Shown piece after piece: positions 1 through 9,267 of a stretch of 64,000 nt of DNA; the first letter of the stretch is position 1; each line of letters begins with the position of its first letter. This DNA is from an uncultured Desulfatiglans sp. GTDB taxonomy: Bacteria > Desulfobacterota > DSM-4660 > Desulfatiglandales > Desulfatiglandaceae. The stretch covers positions 520,874 to 584,873 of the forward strand of contig LR026961.1 in assembly GCA_900498135.1 (NCBI GenBank). The letters run 5' to 3'. The translations under genes and the position numbers were made by a program. The notes under the pieces are model-generated. The model saw only the letters and a list, made by a program, of their open reading frames with translations. It ran no database searches and was not told where the DNA came from.

Positions 1-2465
1 TCCACCGCCGGATTCCACCAGCGGTCGAAGTGCACCACATGGGAGGCGGCCGTCAAGTTGAGCCCCGTCCCGCCCGCCTTGAGCGACAGGATGAAAAACG
101 GGGGACCGTCTTCGTCCTGGAACTGCGCCACCAGGCCTTTGCGATGCTTGATGGGCGTTCCGCCGTGCAGGACCAGCCCTGGCCGCCCGAAAACCGCCGC
201 AAGCACATCCGCCAACGCCGGGATGATTTCCCGGAACTGCGTAAAAATCAAGGCCTTTTCCTGCCGCTCGGCGACCTCCCCGGCGATCTCGGAAAGTCGT
301 ACGAACTTCCCGCTACGCTCCGCCCGATAATCGCCGTCGGCGGTGACCTGGCTCGGATGGTTGCAGATCTGCTTCAAACGAAGGAGCGTTTGAAGGACCA
401 GCCCACGGCGGGCTATCCCCTCCACCAGGTTCAACGCCCCCCTCAGGTCCTGGACCGTCTTCTCATAGAGGGCGACCTGGTGCCGGGTCAAGGTGCAATA
501 GCATGACATTTCGGTCTTTTCTGGGAGATCGGCGATCACGCGCCGGTCGGTCTTGAGGCGGCGCAGGATGTATGGCCCTACCAGCCGGCGGAGCGGCTCG
601 AACGGGTTCTCGGGGCGCGCCTCCAGACCCTTGACAAAGCTCCGGAAGACCCCCGCGGACCCCAGGAGGCCCGGATTCAGAAAATCGAAGAGCGACCAGA
701 GGTCCGCCAACCGGTTCTCGATCGGCGTCCCGGTCAGGGCGATGCGCGCATCGGCCGAAAGCCTGCGGACCGCCCGGCTCTGAAGCGTTGCGGGGTTTTT
801 GACCATCTGGGCCTCGTCCAGGATCACCAGATGCCAATGCCGATCGGCCAGCCACGGCTGCCGGTGCACCATGGCGTAGGTCGTCACCACCAGGTCGGCG
901 TCGGCGAGGCATGCCGGCTCGCGGGCGATCCGGTCGAGCGTGCGGCGGTCGGTCTCGGCCGGGTGCACAAAAACGAGCCGGAGATCAGGCGTAAAACGCG
1001 CCGCCTCCTGCCGCCAGTTCCCGAGGAGCGAAGAGGGCACCACGAGCAGCGCAGGACGCCGCCCCGCACCGGCAGGCTCCTGTGCCGTACAGATCAGCAA
1101 GGCCAGGACCTGGATCGTTTTTCCGAGCCCCATATCGTCCGCCAGGCAGGCCCCCAATCCGAGTCCGCTCAGAAACCGCAGCCAGCTCAGCCCCTCCCGC
1201 TGGTAAGGCCGCAGATCGGCTTTCAACGCCCCGCCCGTATCCACAGGAGCCAACCGGCCTGGATCCCGAAGGCCCGCCAGGATGTCCTGCAGGGCGTCGC
1301 CGGCGACGACCTCCGACCACGGCCGATGCCGCTCCGCCTCCTCCTCGTGCTTCAGATCCGCCGAGGCCCCCGCGAGGAGGCGCATTCCTTCGATGAAAGA
1401 GACCCCATCCTCTCCGGCGGATCTCCGGACCTTTTCCCAATGGGCCATGGCTTCCCGGAGCCTCTCCCGGTCCACTTCCACCCATTGGCCCTTGATGAAG
1501 ACCAATCCGTCGGCACCCTCGAGAACCGCCTTCAGCTCCTCGGGCGACAGCGTTCGGTCCCCGAGTGCGACCTCGAGGTCAAAATCGAGCAGCGCCCGCA
1601 TCCCGAGCGTCGTTCGGGTTTCGCCGATCTTCACGCTCACGCGGGGGCGGGCACGCTTCTTCCACCAGTTGGGCAGCCGGACCGAAAGCCCGGCATCCTC
1701 CAGCAGCGGCACGCTTTGGAGCATGGTGTAGGCCTGCTCCGCGGACCAGGCCATCGGCTGATAGATCCGCCGGGACGCCGTCAGTTCCTGCACCCAGGCA
1801 CAGGTTTCCGCCGCCCGGTGCACCGGGGCCAGCAGCTTGATGAGGGCCGGCCGGTTTCCGGCCCCGGCATACTGTTCGAGGGCCTTTCCAAGCGCCAGGT
1901 GTTTCAGTTGTCCGGCGGCCCCGAAACCCGTGGAAAAGCTCGCCATGAAAGCGAAAGGGCGCCGCTCGTCCTGTCTGTTTTCGGCCAGATGGAAGCAGAC
2001 CCTTCCGACCTGCCGCCACTGGGGCGCACGGGTGTTCAAGAAGACGTCGAGCCCCTGCCCGCCTTCGATCTCACTGCGAACCCAGCCATCCAGTTCGAGC
2101 CATACGCCCCGGAGGACATCGGCCGTGAGATACTCCCCGCCGCGCATGGGAGGGGCGGCCAGGACCTGCGCCTCGCACACCTCGTCCGAGGGCAGATCGA
2201 CTGCGCAGGTCGCCATCTCCGCAGGGACGTGACACAGGGCAGTCAGATACCGCGCAGCCCAATCCTGCCAGAACCGCAAGGTCGGCCGGCCGTCGCAGGA
2301 GATCTTTTCCGCCGCCAGCAGGAAAAGCCCCGAACGCCAGTCCGTCTCGAAGGAGCGTTGCAGCGCCTCCCAAGTCCGGGACGGCGGCGGGGCCTCCTGC
2401 GGCTCCAACCGCAAAAAGCCCCGTCTGGTCAACCGGATCTGCAGTGTGTCCTGATCATTCTTCAT
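1..2465 (-). CDS. SNF2/SWI2-family DEAD-like helicase, C-terminus cut by window edge
   Basis: Reading the minus strand from the ATG at 2465 gives 821 codons open to the window edge. The first 400 or so residues match the bacterial SNF2-associated N-terminal region. The helicase core follows: Walker A DDMGLGKT near residue 440, Walker B DEAQ near 550, and motif III ALTGTPIEN near 575. The second RecA-like lobe (ALIFTQFREI, LKAGGTGLNL, HFDRWWNP) begins near 700 and is incomplete. Such RapA/HepA-like ATPases translocate on double-stranded DNA and remodel protein-DNA or RNA polymerase complexes; the specific role here is unknown. No clear ribosome-binding site precedes the ATG, so an upstream TTG start is possible. 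The several open frames on the opposite strand here are shadows. Confidence 0.9.
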   Translation of the reverse strand, partial: MKNDQDTLQIRLTRRGFLRLEPQEAPPPSRTWEALQRSFETDWRSGLFLLAAEKISCDGRPTLRFWQDWAARYLTALCHVPAEMATCAVDLPSDEVCEAQVLAAPPMRGGEYLTADVLRGVWLELDGWVRSEIEGGQGLDVFLNTRAPQWRQVGRVCFHLAENRQDERRPFAFMASFSTGFGAAGQLKHLALGKALEQYAGAGNRPALIKLLAPVHRAAETCAWVQELTASRRIYQPMAWSAEQAYTMLQSVPLLEDAGLSVRLPNWWKKRARPRVSVKIGETRTTLGMRALLDFDLEVALGDRTLSPEELKAVLEGADGLVFIKGQWVEVDRERLREAMAHWEKVRRSAGEDGVSFIEGMRLLAGASADLKHEEEAERHRPWSEVVAGDALQDILAGLRDPGRLAPVDTGGALKADLRPYQREGLSWLRFLSGLGLGACLADDMGLGKTIQVLALLICTAQEPAGAGRRPALLVVPSSLLGNWRQEAARFTPDLRLVFVHPAETDRRTLDRIAREPACLADADLVVTTYAMVHRQPWLADRHWHLVILDEAQMVKNPATLQSRAVRRLSADARIALTGTPIENRLADLWSLFDFLNPGLLGSAGVFRSFVKGLEARPENPFEPLRRLVGPYILRRLKTDRRVIADLPEKTEMSCYCTLTRHQVALYEKTVQDLRGALNLVEGIARRGLVLQTLLRLKQICNHPSQVTADGDYRAERSGKFVRLSEIAGEVAERQEKALIFTQFREIIPALADVLAAVFGRPGLVLHGGTPIKHRKGLVAQFQDEDGPPFFILSLKAGGTGLNLTAASHVVHFDRWWNPAV

Positions 2466-2829
2466 GGCGGTAAACGCTGGCAAAACAGTGGACAATCGAG
2501 GGTTTTTAAGCTAAAAATCGGCAGGACGCCGCACGATGGCACGGCCGGCCGATCAGCAGGCATCCCTGAGGGTGAACAAGACAGGAAAGACCCCGCCTAT
2601 AGCCCCTCCGGCAAAAAGGGTCTTTGTAGAAATTACATGATTTTTCGATCGAGTCCATCTTATTTTCTTCCTCCAATGATTCTCCTCGCACGCGTTTCCT
2701 GAGCACCGGCGAGCTGACGTTTTGGGCATGAACGTTCCCTCTTCGAAAAGGGATCGGAACAGAGACCCTGCCCTTTTGCCATCGCCCCTGACAGGGCGAC
2801 GCCCCTTGGAGGGCTGGAAGGAGTGATCC
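2466..2829. other. Divergent intergenic region
   Basis: This 364-base gap separates the divergent helicase and ATPase genes. It holds an inverted pair AAAGACCC / GGGTCTTT at 2586-2625 with a long loop, which could be a weak hairpin. I found no convincing sigma-70 promoter on either strand and no gene. Confidence 0.5.
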
Positions 2830-4152
2830 GTGAAGCCGAAGCCGATGCGCCAGGTGGCGCTGCGTATGACCGTCGACCCCGATCTGATTCACCTGGCGGC
2901 CGCCTTTGCGGAGCAATCCGCCGCCGCCTTCAAGCTGGACAAAAAAAGCGTTCTCGCCCTGACCCTCGCCACAGAAGAACTCGTGGAACACCTTTCGAGG
3001 ACGGCGGCGAGGGGCGGCGGAATCGAGATCCTCTGCAAGGAAAGGGTTTACTGCGTCGAGGAGACCTTCCTGCTGCCGGGTCGCAACCTCGACCTGCGGG
3101 CCTTCAACCTCACGGCGCGGGTCTCGCCTGAAGACGAATCCAGCCTCGAAGAGACCGGTCTCATCATCGCCTCGCGCATGGTCGACGGGTTCCGGTTGAA
3201 AAGCGTGCCGGACGGCCTGATGCTGACGCTCATCAAGGAAAAGGCCTATCCGGAGGTCTCCGGCGACTGGAGCGGAACCGTAAAGCCCCTTGAATCGTTT
3301 TCGGTCCGTCGCCCCGATTCGGAAGAACTGAAGACCTTCGTCCACATGGCCCGGACCTTCTATGAAACCGCCCAACTCCCCCTCGCCTTCCGTTTCCCCG
3401 GCAAGGTGGTGGACATGGCCGCCGCCGGCGAGTTCACCGTCCTGATCGCGGCGGACCGGACCGGGAACATCGGCGGAGGCGTCCTCCTCCACCACTCTCA
3501 AAACCAGGTGGTCGAAGCCGCGGGCCCTTACATCTTCGGGCAGGAAGACCCCGCCCGGATGGCCACGGAGTTGATCGAGGCCTGCATCGCCTCCCTGGCC
3601 CGGACCGGCAAAATCGGGCTGATTCTGCGCCACCCGACCCGGCACATCCCGGAAGGATGGTTCGAATTGCTGGGGACGCTGGAGGCCCGGGGAAAGGATG
3701 GGGAGATCCGGTCCAACCCTTTCTATTACAGGCAGATCGAGGAAGATCTCGGAACGGCGGTCTGGTGTCACCCGGAGCTGCAGGCTTATCTTTCGGGAGC
3801 GTACACCCGTCTGGCGCTCCCCCGCCGTATCCGCACCATCAGCGACCTCGGGGAAACCCCCTCTCCCTATTCGGTGATCTTTGTAACGCTCGACCCGTTT
3901 CACGAAGAGGCGATTCTTCGCCCGGTCTGGTGGAATAAAGACGCGGAGCAGAACCTGGCCGACCATCTCGCGCTCCTCGAAAAGGAATCCCTCTCGAACA
4001 TCCTGTTCGCCATGGATCTCGGAAGCCCCTGGCACGTGCGGTTCACCCCGATGCTGCTCAGGCAGGGCTTCGAGCCGCGCATCGTCATGCCCTACGGCGG
4101 CGCATCCGACCTCCTGCTCTTTCAGCGTCCGCGAAGGGGGGCCTCCAAATGA
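2830..4152 (+). CDS. RsbW-like (HATPase) domain protein with C-terminal acetyltransferase-like region
   Basis: The 440-residue protein starts at a GTG with a good AAGGAG just upstream. Residues 1-135 resemble an anti-sigma-factor-type histidine-kinase-like ATPase: LATEELVEHLSR corresponds to the N box and TGLIIASRMVDGF to the G2 region. The N-box asparagine and the DxGxG motif are not evident, so ATP binding may be weakened or lost. The remaining 300 residues look like one or two GNAT-type folds, but I cannot point to a diagnostic acetyl-CoA loop. It overlaps the next gene by four bases (ATGA), so the two are probably translationally coupled. I would call it a regulatory ATPase-type protein of unknown target; the acyltransferase assignment is tentative. 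Confidence 0.75.
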   Translation: MKPKPMRQVALRMTVDPDLIHLAAAFAEQSAAAFKLDKKSVLALTLATEELVEHLSRTAARGGGIEILCKERVYCVEETFLLPGRNLDLRAFNLTARVSPEDESSLEETGLIIASRMVDGFRLKSVPDGLMLTLIKEKAYPEVSGDWSGTVKPLESFSVRRPDSEELKTFVHMARTFYETAQLPLAFRFPGKVVDMAAAGEFTVLIAADRTGNIGGGVLLHHSQNQVVEAAGPYIFGQEDPARMATELIEACIASLARTGKIGLILRHPTRHIPEGWFELLGTLEARGKDGEIRSNPFYYRQIEEDLGTAVWCHPELQAYLSGAYTRLALPRRIRTISDLGETPSPYSVIFVTLDPFHEEAILRPVWWNKDAEQNLADHLALLEKESLSNILFAMDLGSPWHVRFTPMLLRQGFEPRIVMPYGGASDLLLFQRPRRGASK

Positions 4153-5264
4153 GCGGGGTAGCGCTGCAGCAACTCGTCCCCGATTATATCCGGCGCTTCG
4201 AGGCCTACATCCCTAGCAAGCCGGACCCCGAGTTGAAGAAGCTCTATGGATGCGACCGCCTCTACCGCCTCAACAACAACGAAAACTGCCTCGGCCCGCC
4301 GCCGGAGGCACAGCGCATCATCCAGCGCTTCCCGCCGCCCGCCGCAGCGGTTTATCCGAGCGGGGACTGCTACTATCTCCGGACGGCGCTCGCGGAAACC
4401 TTCGGGAAGCACCCCGACCAGTTCATCGTCGGCAACGGCGCGAACGAGGTGATCACCTGCGTGATCAAGGCCTTCTGCCAGCAGGGGGACAACATCGTCA
4501 CAGCCGACAAGACCTACGCCGTCTACGAGTGGGTGGCCGAGTTCTCGGGGCTCGAGGCACGGCTGGTTCCGCTCGAGGATTTCGGATTCGATGATCAGGC
4601 CATGCTGGAAAGCATGGACGACCGCACCAAGATCGCCTTCGTCTGCAACCCGAACAACCCGACCGGCTCCTACTGGGACACCGGCCGGATGCGGGCCTTT
4701 CTGGATGCAGTCGACGGACGGCGCATCGTCGTCGTGGACGAGGCCTACTGCGAGTTCGTGGACCGCCCGGACTACCCGGACGGCATGTCGCTGATGGAGG
4801 ACTACCCCAATCTGGTCGTCTTCCGGACCTTTTCCAAGATGTACGGCCTGGCCGGGCTCCGCATCGGCTACCTGGCGGGAAGCCCGGAGGTGGTTCAGAC
4901 CATCCGGAAAACGATGACCGTTTACTCCGTCAACGTCCTGGCCCAGGAGGCGGCACAGGCGGCCATCCGGGACACGGAGCACATCGAACGGACGCGGCGG
5001 CTGGTGCAGCAGGGCAAAGACTTTCTCGGCCGCGAACTCGCGCGGATGCATCTGCCCGTCGTGGTCGGGGAAGGGAATTTCATGATGGTCAAACTGCCCA
5101 TCAGCGACACGCTCGCCTATCGAAAGCTCATGGCGGAGGGCGTCATGGTCCGGACGATGACCGGATTCCGGTTCCCGAACTACATCCGCATCACCCTCTC
5201 CCGCATGGAGGCCCTGGAGGCCCTCGTGGAGGCCCTGCAGAAGGTCCTCAAACCCCCGGTTTGA
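4149..5264 (+). CDS. Histidinol-phosphate aminotransferase-like PLP enzyme
   Basis: This 371-residue protein is a class I/II fold-type I aminotransferase of the HisC group. Visible features are the N-terminal RLNNNENCLGPPP segment, CNPNNPTGSY, the DEAYCEF aspartate that contacts the PLP pyridine nitrogen, and FRTFSKMYGLAGLRIGY with the Schiff-base lysine. The C-terminal FPNYIRITL carries the usual carboxylate-binding arginine. The length matches the family. Its true substrate may be histidinol phosphate, an aromatic amino acid or threonine phosphate, because no other his gene is nearby. It starts inside the stop codon of the RsbW-like gene, so the two proteins are likely made together. Confidence 0.88.
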   Translation: MSGVALQQLVPDYIRRFEAYIPSKPDPELKKLYGCDRLYRLNNNENCLGPPPEAQRIIQRFPPPAAAVYPSGDCYYLRTALAETFGKHPDQFIVGNGANEVITCVIKAFCQQGDNIVTADKTYAVYEWVAEFSGLEARLVPLEDFGFDDQAMLESMDDRTKIAFVCNPNNPTGSYWDTGRMRAFLDAVDGRRIVVVDEAYCEFVDRPDYPDGMSLMEDYPNLVVFRTFSKMYGLAGLRIGYLAGSPEVVQTIRKTMTVYSVNVLAQEAAQAAIRDTEHIERTRRLVQQGKDFLGRELARMHLPVVVGEGNFMMVKLPISDTLAYRKLMAEGVMVRTMTGFRFPNYIRITLSRMEALEALVEALQKVLKPPV

Positions 5265-5290
5265 GGAGCCGGGAGACCGAGATGCGGCTT

Positions 5291-6139
5291 TCAGGGAAGC
5301 ACGGAGTGCAGAGATAAAAGCCGCAGCAGCAGGTTGCCCGAGACTGTGCGCCGGTATTCGGCCGATGCACGAATATCGTCGATCGGTGCCACGGCCGCCC
5401 TTGCAAGCGCGGCGGCCCGCTCGAACACCTCCCGCGACGGACGCTCGCCGGCAAGCAGCGCCTCCGCCGGTTGGCAGGTCATGACGGTCGGGCCGACGCT
5501 CCCCCAGGCGAAGCGCGCCGCTTCGATCGCACCGTCCGCGGAGAACCGCAGCAGGGCGGCCATACTCGCCACCCCGATGGCCATGGCCTTGCGCTGCCCG
5601 ACCTTCTCGAAGTGATGAACCTGCCTCCCCGCCGGCTTTTCCACCCGGACACCCGCCAGGATCTCACCCGGTTCGAGGCGCGTCCTCCCCGGCCCCGTGA
5701 TGAACTCCCCGATCGGCACTGCCCGCTTCCCGCTTCGGCTTCGAAGCTCCAGGACGGCATCGAGGACATAGAGCGGCGGGAGCGTGTCCCCTGCAGGGGA
5801 AGCGGTGCAGAGGTTGCCGCCCAGGGTCCCCATTCGGCGGATCAAGGGGGAGCCAAGCCCCCGCAGCGCCTGGTGGAGCACCGGAAGGTGCCGCTCGACA
5901 AGGGGGTGGCCGATCAGCTCCGCATGGGATGTGCACGCCCCGATCCAGAGATCCGTTTCCCGCTCGCGCACCCCGCGGAGTTCGGCGATCCGTTCGAGGC
6001 AAATGAAGGCGGAGGGGTCCGCCCTTCCGGCCCGCACCTTCACCAGGAGGTCCGTCCCGCCTGCAAGCAGCGCCCTTGACGACTCCTCCAGGAAGGGCCA
6101 GAGCGCTTCCAGACTCTCCGGAAAAAAAACGTCTCTCAT
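5291..6139 (-). CDS. Molybdenum hydroxylase FAD subunit (CoxM/XdhB-like)
   Basis: The 282-residue protein is the FAD-binding middle subunit of the xanthine dehydrogenase/CO dehydrogenase family. ALLAGGTDLLVKVR near residue 25 and GTLGGNLCTASPAGD near 105 are the two FAD pyrophosphate-binding segments. It is the last gene of a large-small-medium operon and overlaps the 2Fe-2S gene by four bases. It lacks the extra cysteine-rich loop that carries a [4Fe-4S] cluster in 4-hydroxybenzoyl-CoA reductase HcrB, so that specific function is not supported. The substrate, probably a purine, N-heterocycle or aromatic compound, is undetermined. Confidence 0.92.
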   Translation of the reverse strand: MRDVFFPESLEALWPFLEESSRALLAGGTDLLVKVRAGRADPSAFICLERIAELRGVRERETDLWIGACTSHAELIGHPLVERHLPVLHQALRGLGSPLIRRMGTLGGNLCTASPAGDTLPPLYVLDAVLELRSRSGKRAVPIGEFITGPGRTRLEPGEILAGVRVEKPAGRQVHHFEKVGQRKAMAIGVASMAALLRFSADGAIEAARFAWGSVGPTVMTCQPAEALLAGERPSREVFERAAALARAAVAPIDDIRASAEYRRTVSGNLLLRLLSLHSVLP

Positions 6140-6621
6140 GGGTTGGGGCCTCCCTGCAGCGTCTCGAACGCCGCCTGGACGGCGTCCACGATCTTGGCGT
6201 ACCCGGTGCAGCGGCAGAGGTTGCCGCTCAGGCCTTCGCGGATCGCCTCCCGGCCGGGTTCAGGGCCCTCCCCCAGGAGGTCCGCGGCGGCAACGATCAT
6301 GCCGGGCGAGCAGAAGCCGCACTGCACCGCCCCGCACCGGACGAAGGTGTCCTGGAGCGCCTGGAGGCGGCCGTCCTCTGCAGCACCCTCGATGGTCGTC
6401 AGAGTCTTCCCATCCAGCTGCGCGGCCAACATGAGGCATCCGAGGCGGCTTTCCCCGTTCACCAGGACCGCACAGGCCCCGCACTCTCCGCTGCCGCAGC
6501 CCTCTTTGGTCCCCGTCAGCCCCAAGTCCTCCCGCAGGAGGTCGACCACCCGACGGTCTGGAGCCGTGTCCAAACGCGTTTCTTTCCCATTCAAGACAAA
6601 GCGAATTTCCATGGCCCTCAC
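6136..6621 (-). CDS. Molybdenum hydroxylase [2Fe-2S] subunit (CoxS/XdhC-like)
   Basis: At 161 residues this has the standard size of the small subunit. The plant-type ferredoxin cluster motif CGSGECGACAVLVNG with a following cysteine (SRLGC) lies in the N-terminal half, and the four-helix domain has CGFCSPGMI and GNLCRCTGY for the proximal cluster. It passes electrons from the molybdenum site to FAD. It overlaps both operon neighbours by four bases (ATGA type), indicating coupled translation of the three subunits in fixed ratio. Confidence 0.95.
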   Translation of the reverse strand: MRAMEIRFVLNGKETRLDTAPDRRVVDLLREDLGLTGTKEGCGSGECGACAVLVNGESRLGCLMLAAQLDGKTLTTIEGAAEDGRLQALQDTFVRCGAVQCGFCSPGMIVAAADLLGEGPEPGREAIREGLSGNLCRCTGYAKIVDAVQAAFETLQGGPNP

Positions 6622-8927
6622 TCCGTAAGCGATGCCGCGCTATCCCCGCGCATCAGCGCGAGAATCCTTTCCCCGGTCAGGGGCGCACGGTCCGGCTCGA
6701 TGCCGCAGGCATCCGAGACCGCATTGGCGATGGACGGGAGCGGCCCGTTCATCCCGACCTCCCCGACGCCTTTCAGCCCGAAAGGCCCCGTCGCCTCCGG
6801 GTCCTCCACAACGATGGAGGCGATCTCCGGTACGTCGATCGCCCCTGGGATGATGTAGGTCGCGAAATCGGGGGTGAGGATGCGGCCCTCTTCCACACGC
6901 ACCGCCTCACTCAGGGCATAGCCGATCCCCTGGGCGACGGCTCCCTCGACCTGCTGCTCGAAGGTCTGAGGATTGAGCACCCGCCCGGCCTCCGTCGCTG
7001 CGCAATACGTGTCGACCGTAACGGCCCCCGTCAGTTCGTCCACCTCGACACGGGCAAGGTGGGCGGCGTGGGAAAAGAGGAGGTGCGGAAACCCGATCAC
7101 GAACTCCTTCCCCGTCTTCGGGGCATCCAGGGCCACCGGCATGATGAACTGGCTGATGCAGACGCGGACCTCGTCCCGCATCATGGCCGCTATGTCGCGG
7201 AGGGCGGCCTCTTTTCCCGCCTTCGCGTAGCGCACCCGCCCCGGAAGCAGTTCGAGGTCGTCAAGCGTATCGGCGAAAAGCATCAGCGCCGCCCAGCCCA
7301 GGATCCGGCGGCGCAGCTCCTCGCAGGCCTGGATCAGGGCGTTTCCATAGGTGTAGGTGGTGCGGCTCGCCGCCGCCGAGCCCGACGGGTAGGTCCTCTC
7401 CGTATCCGGCTGCACGCCCTCGATGCACGTTTCGGGCTGGCGCAGGATCTCGCCGGCGATCTGAAAGAGGGCGCTCGTGTTTCCCTGACCCATGTCGCTG
7501 ACCCCGTTGTAGACCCGGATCGCCCCTTCCCGTGTCAACTCCACCTTGGCAATGGCCGAGTCGGGCAGCCCGCGCCCGTACCCCATGGCGTTCCAGAGGG
7601 CCGCCACGCCGACGCCCCGTTTTCTGAACGGTCCGGCCTCCGCCTTCCAGGCCTCTCGTCCGAGCCACACGGGGTGCTCCCGCAGGGCTTCGAGGCAGGC
7701 GCGGATGCCGGTGGACTGCGTCAGCCGTACGCCGCATCCGTTCGTATCGCCCTGTTCGAGAGCGTTTCGGAGCCGCAGGGCCAGCGGGTCCATCCCCAGC
7801 CGCCCCGCCAGCCGGTCCATCATCCGCTCGACGGCGAAGCTCACCTGGGCCACCCCGAAGCCGCGCATGGCCCCGCCGATCGGGTTGTTCGTGTAGACGC
7901 ACACGCCCTCGATCCGGGTGTGCGGGATGCGATAGGGTCCGGAGGCATGCTCCATTCCGAGCGCCATGACCTCGCCGCCCAGGTGCGCGTAAGCCCCCGT
8001 GTCATAATAAAGCCGGCAGTCGAGCGCCTGGAGTTCACCGTTTTCAGATGCCCCGAGCCGGTAGTGCATACGCGCCGCGTGGCGCTTGTACCCCGCCAGG
8101 AAGTTCTCCTCGCGCGACCACCACATCTTCACCGGCCGACCCCCGGCATGCAAGGCCGCCAAGGCCAGGAGGCACTGGACCGTGGCGCCGTCCTTTCCGC
8201 CGAACCCGCCGCCGAGGTAAGGGCCGACGATCCGGATCCGGTCCATCGGAATGCCGAGGGCATGACCGACCTCCCACCGGTCCCGGAACGGGGCCTGGGT
8301 GGAAACGATGAGAACGATCCGGCCGTCGGCCTCCTGCCGGGCGACGCCGTTTTCCGTCTCCAGGAAGGCGTGGGCAATGAACGGGACCTCGAAGATCCCT
8401 TCGACCCGGACCGGGCTGGACCACAAGGCCGCCTCCGCATCGCCTTTGCGGATCACGGTTTGGAGGAGCGTGTTCCCGGTCGGCCTGCCTTCGTGGACGA
8501 GCGGCGCATCCGGGAGGAGCGCCTCGTCGATCCCGAAAACGCCGGGCAGAGGCTCGATGTCCAGCCGAACCAGGCCCAGGGCCTTTTGGAGCGCCGAACG
8601 GTCTTCCGCGATGACGAGCGCGACCGGATCGCCGTAGTGCCGCACGACGTCGTCGCAGAGGACCGGCTGATCCTTGTGGACGATCCCCTGCCGGTTGGTT
8701 CCCGGTACATCCCGGCCGGTCAGGACGGCGACCACCCCCGGCAGCGCCGCAGCCGCCCCGATGTCGACGCCTCGGATGCGGCCGTGGGGGATCCCGGCGC
8801 GTTTGGCCCCGGCCCACAGCAGGTCTTCGCCATAATGGTCGGCGGCGTACTTTTCCAGACCGGCGGCCTTCGACGCCGCGTCCGGACGGAGAAAAGGTCG
8901 TCCGATTCTGGGAATGTCCTGATTCAT
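6618..8927 (-). CDS. Molybdenum hydroxylase molybdopterin-binding large subunit
   Basis: The 769-residue protein is the catalytic subunit of a xanthine dehydrogenase-family enzyme. Conserved stretches are GPYLGGGFGGKDG for the cofactor, GGAMRGFGVAQ for the active-site loop, SDMGQGN, and the C-terminal GLKGVGEVGMNG containing the base-catalyst glutamate. The AMRGFG loop is the xanthine dehydrogenase/aldehyde oxidase type and not the AYRCSFR loop of aerobic CO dehydrogenase. It is first in the operon. The length equals that of 4-hydroxybenzoyl-CoA reductase HcrA, but the FAD partner argues against that identity. The reaction is hydroxylation or dehydroxylation of a heterocycle or aromatic; which one cannot be read from sequence alone. 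Confidence 0.92.
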   Translation of the reverse strand: MNQDIPRIGRPFLRPDAASKAAGLEKYAADHYGEDLLWAGAKRAGIPHGRIRGVDIGAAAALPGVVAVLTGRDVPGTNRQGIVHKDQPVLCDDVVRHYGDPVALVIAEDRSALQKALGLVRLDIEPLPGVFGIDEALLPDAPLVHEGRPTGNTLLQTVIRKGDAEAALWSSPVRVEGIFEVPFIAHAFLETENGVARQEADGRIVLIVSTQAPFRDRWEVGHALGIPMDRIRIVGPYLGGGFGGKDGATVQCLLALAALHAGGRPVKMWWSREENFLAGYKRHAARMHYRLGASENGELQALDCRLYYDTGAYAHLGGEVMALGMEHASGPYRIPHTRIEGVCVYTNNPIGGAMRGFGVAQVSFAVERMMDRLAGRLGMDPLALRLRNALEQGDTNGCGVRLTQSTGIRACLEALREHPVWLGREAWKAEAGPFRKRGVGVAALWNAMGYGRGLPDSAIAKVELTREGAIRVYNGVSDMGQGNTSALFQIAGEILRQPETCIEGVQPDTERTYPSGSAAASRTTYTYGNALIQACEELRRRILGWAALMLFADTLDDLELLPGRVRYAKAGKEAALRDIAAMMRDEVRVCISQFIMPVALDAPKTGKEFVIGFPHLLFSHAAHLARVEVDELTGAVTVDTYCAATEAGRVLNPQTFEQQVEGAVAQGIGYALSEAVRVEEGRILTPDFATYIIPGAIDVPEIASIVVEDPEATGPFGLKGVGEVGMNGPLPSIANAVSDACGIEPDRAPLTGERILALMRGDSAASLTE

Positions 8928-8987
8928 GCGCTGCCCGCTTCGATGGCCGGCATCCAGGGATGCCCTCCATCACTCGACAAAAGTTCA

Positions 8988-9267
8988 GTTTCCATCCGGA
9001 AATGGTCTTTTTGGCCCATCTCGGCGTCAATCTGCACGTTTGCTTGTGCGGCGACCTGCAGGTCGCCTCCGCGCAACCGCTTGATTTCCTTGATATTGTC
9101 CAAACCAAGTCCCGCCGCGAAACGGTGGGATTAAGCACCCGAAGGGTGTGAAGAAACCGGGACCCGCCCCGCAGGGGTGGGACTGAGCACCCGAAGGGTG
9201 TAAAGAAAAATTCTCATTTCCGGCTTGGAAACTGGTTTCTACCGGGAAACCAGTTCCGGATGGAAAC
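8988..9267 (+). repeat. Dispersed palindromic repeat, copy 1 (280 bp, MITE-like)
   Basis: The element is bounded by inverted ends: GTTTCCATCCGGAAATGG at 8988-9005 and the complement with one mismatch at 9250-9267. Inside is an imperfect palindrome centred on GACCTGCAGGTC and two tandem units of about 50 bases, each ending in the hairpin GCACCCGAAGGGTG (near 9137 and 9188). Closely related copies lie at 22999-23226 and 37704-37880. It has no transposase, so it is either a miniature non-autonomous element or a REP-type repeat. It sits upstream of the molybdenum hydroxylase operon and the MFS gene. Confidence 0.85.

Noticed and set aside
831-2702. A 623-codon open frame on the plus strand opposite the helicase gene
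   Set aside because: It is rich in Arg, Pro, Gln and His with no domain pattern; the minus strand reads as a full SNF2 helicase with all motifs. High GC content creates such shadows.
5291-8927. 4-hydroxybenzoyl-CoA reductase (HcrABC) identity
   Set aside because: The FAD subunit lacks the cysteine-rich insertion for the extra [4Fe-4S] cluster.
8988-9267. Short peptides encoded within the repeat (similar in copies 1 and 2)
   Set aside because: The similarity follows from the DNA repeat itself; frames are not kept between copies and no start signal is seen.
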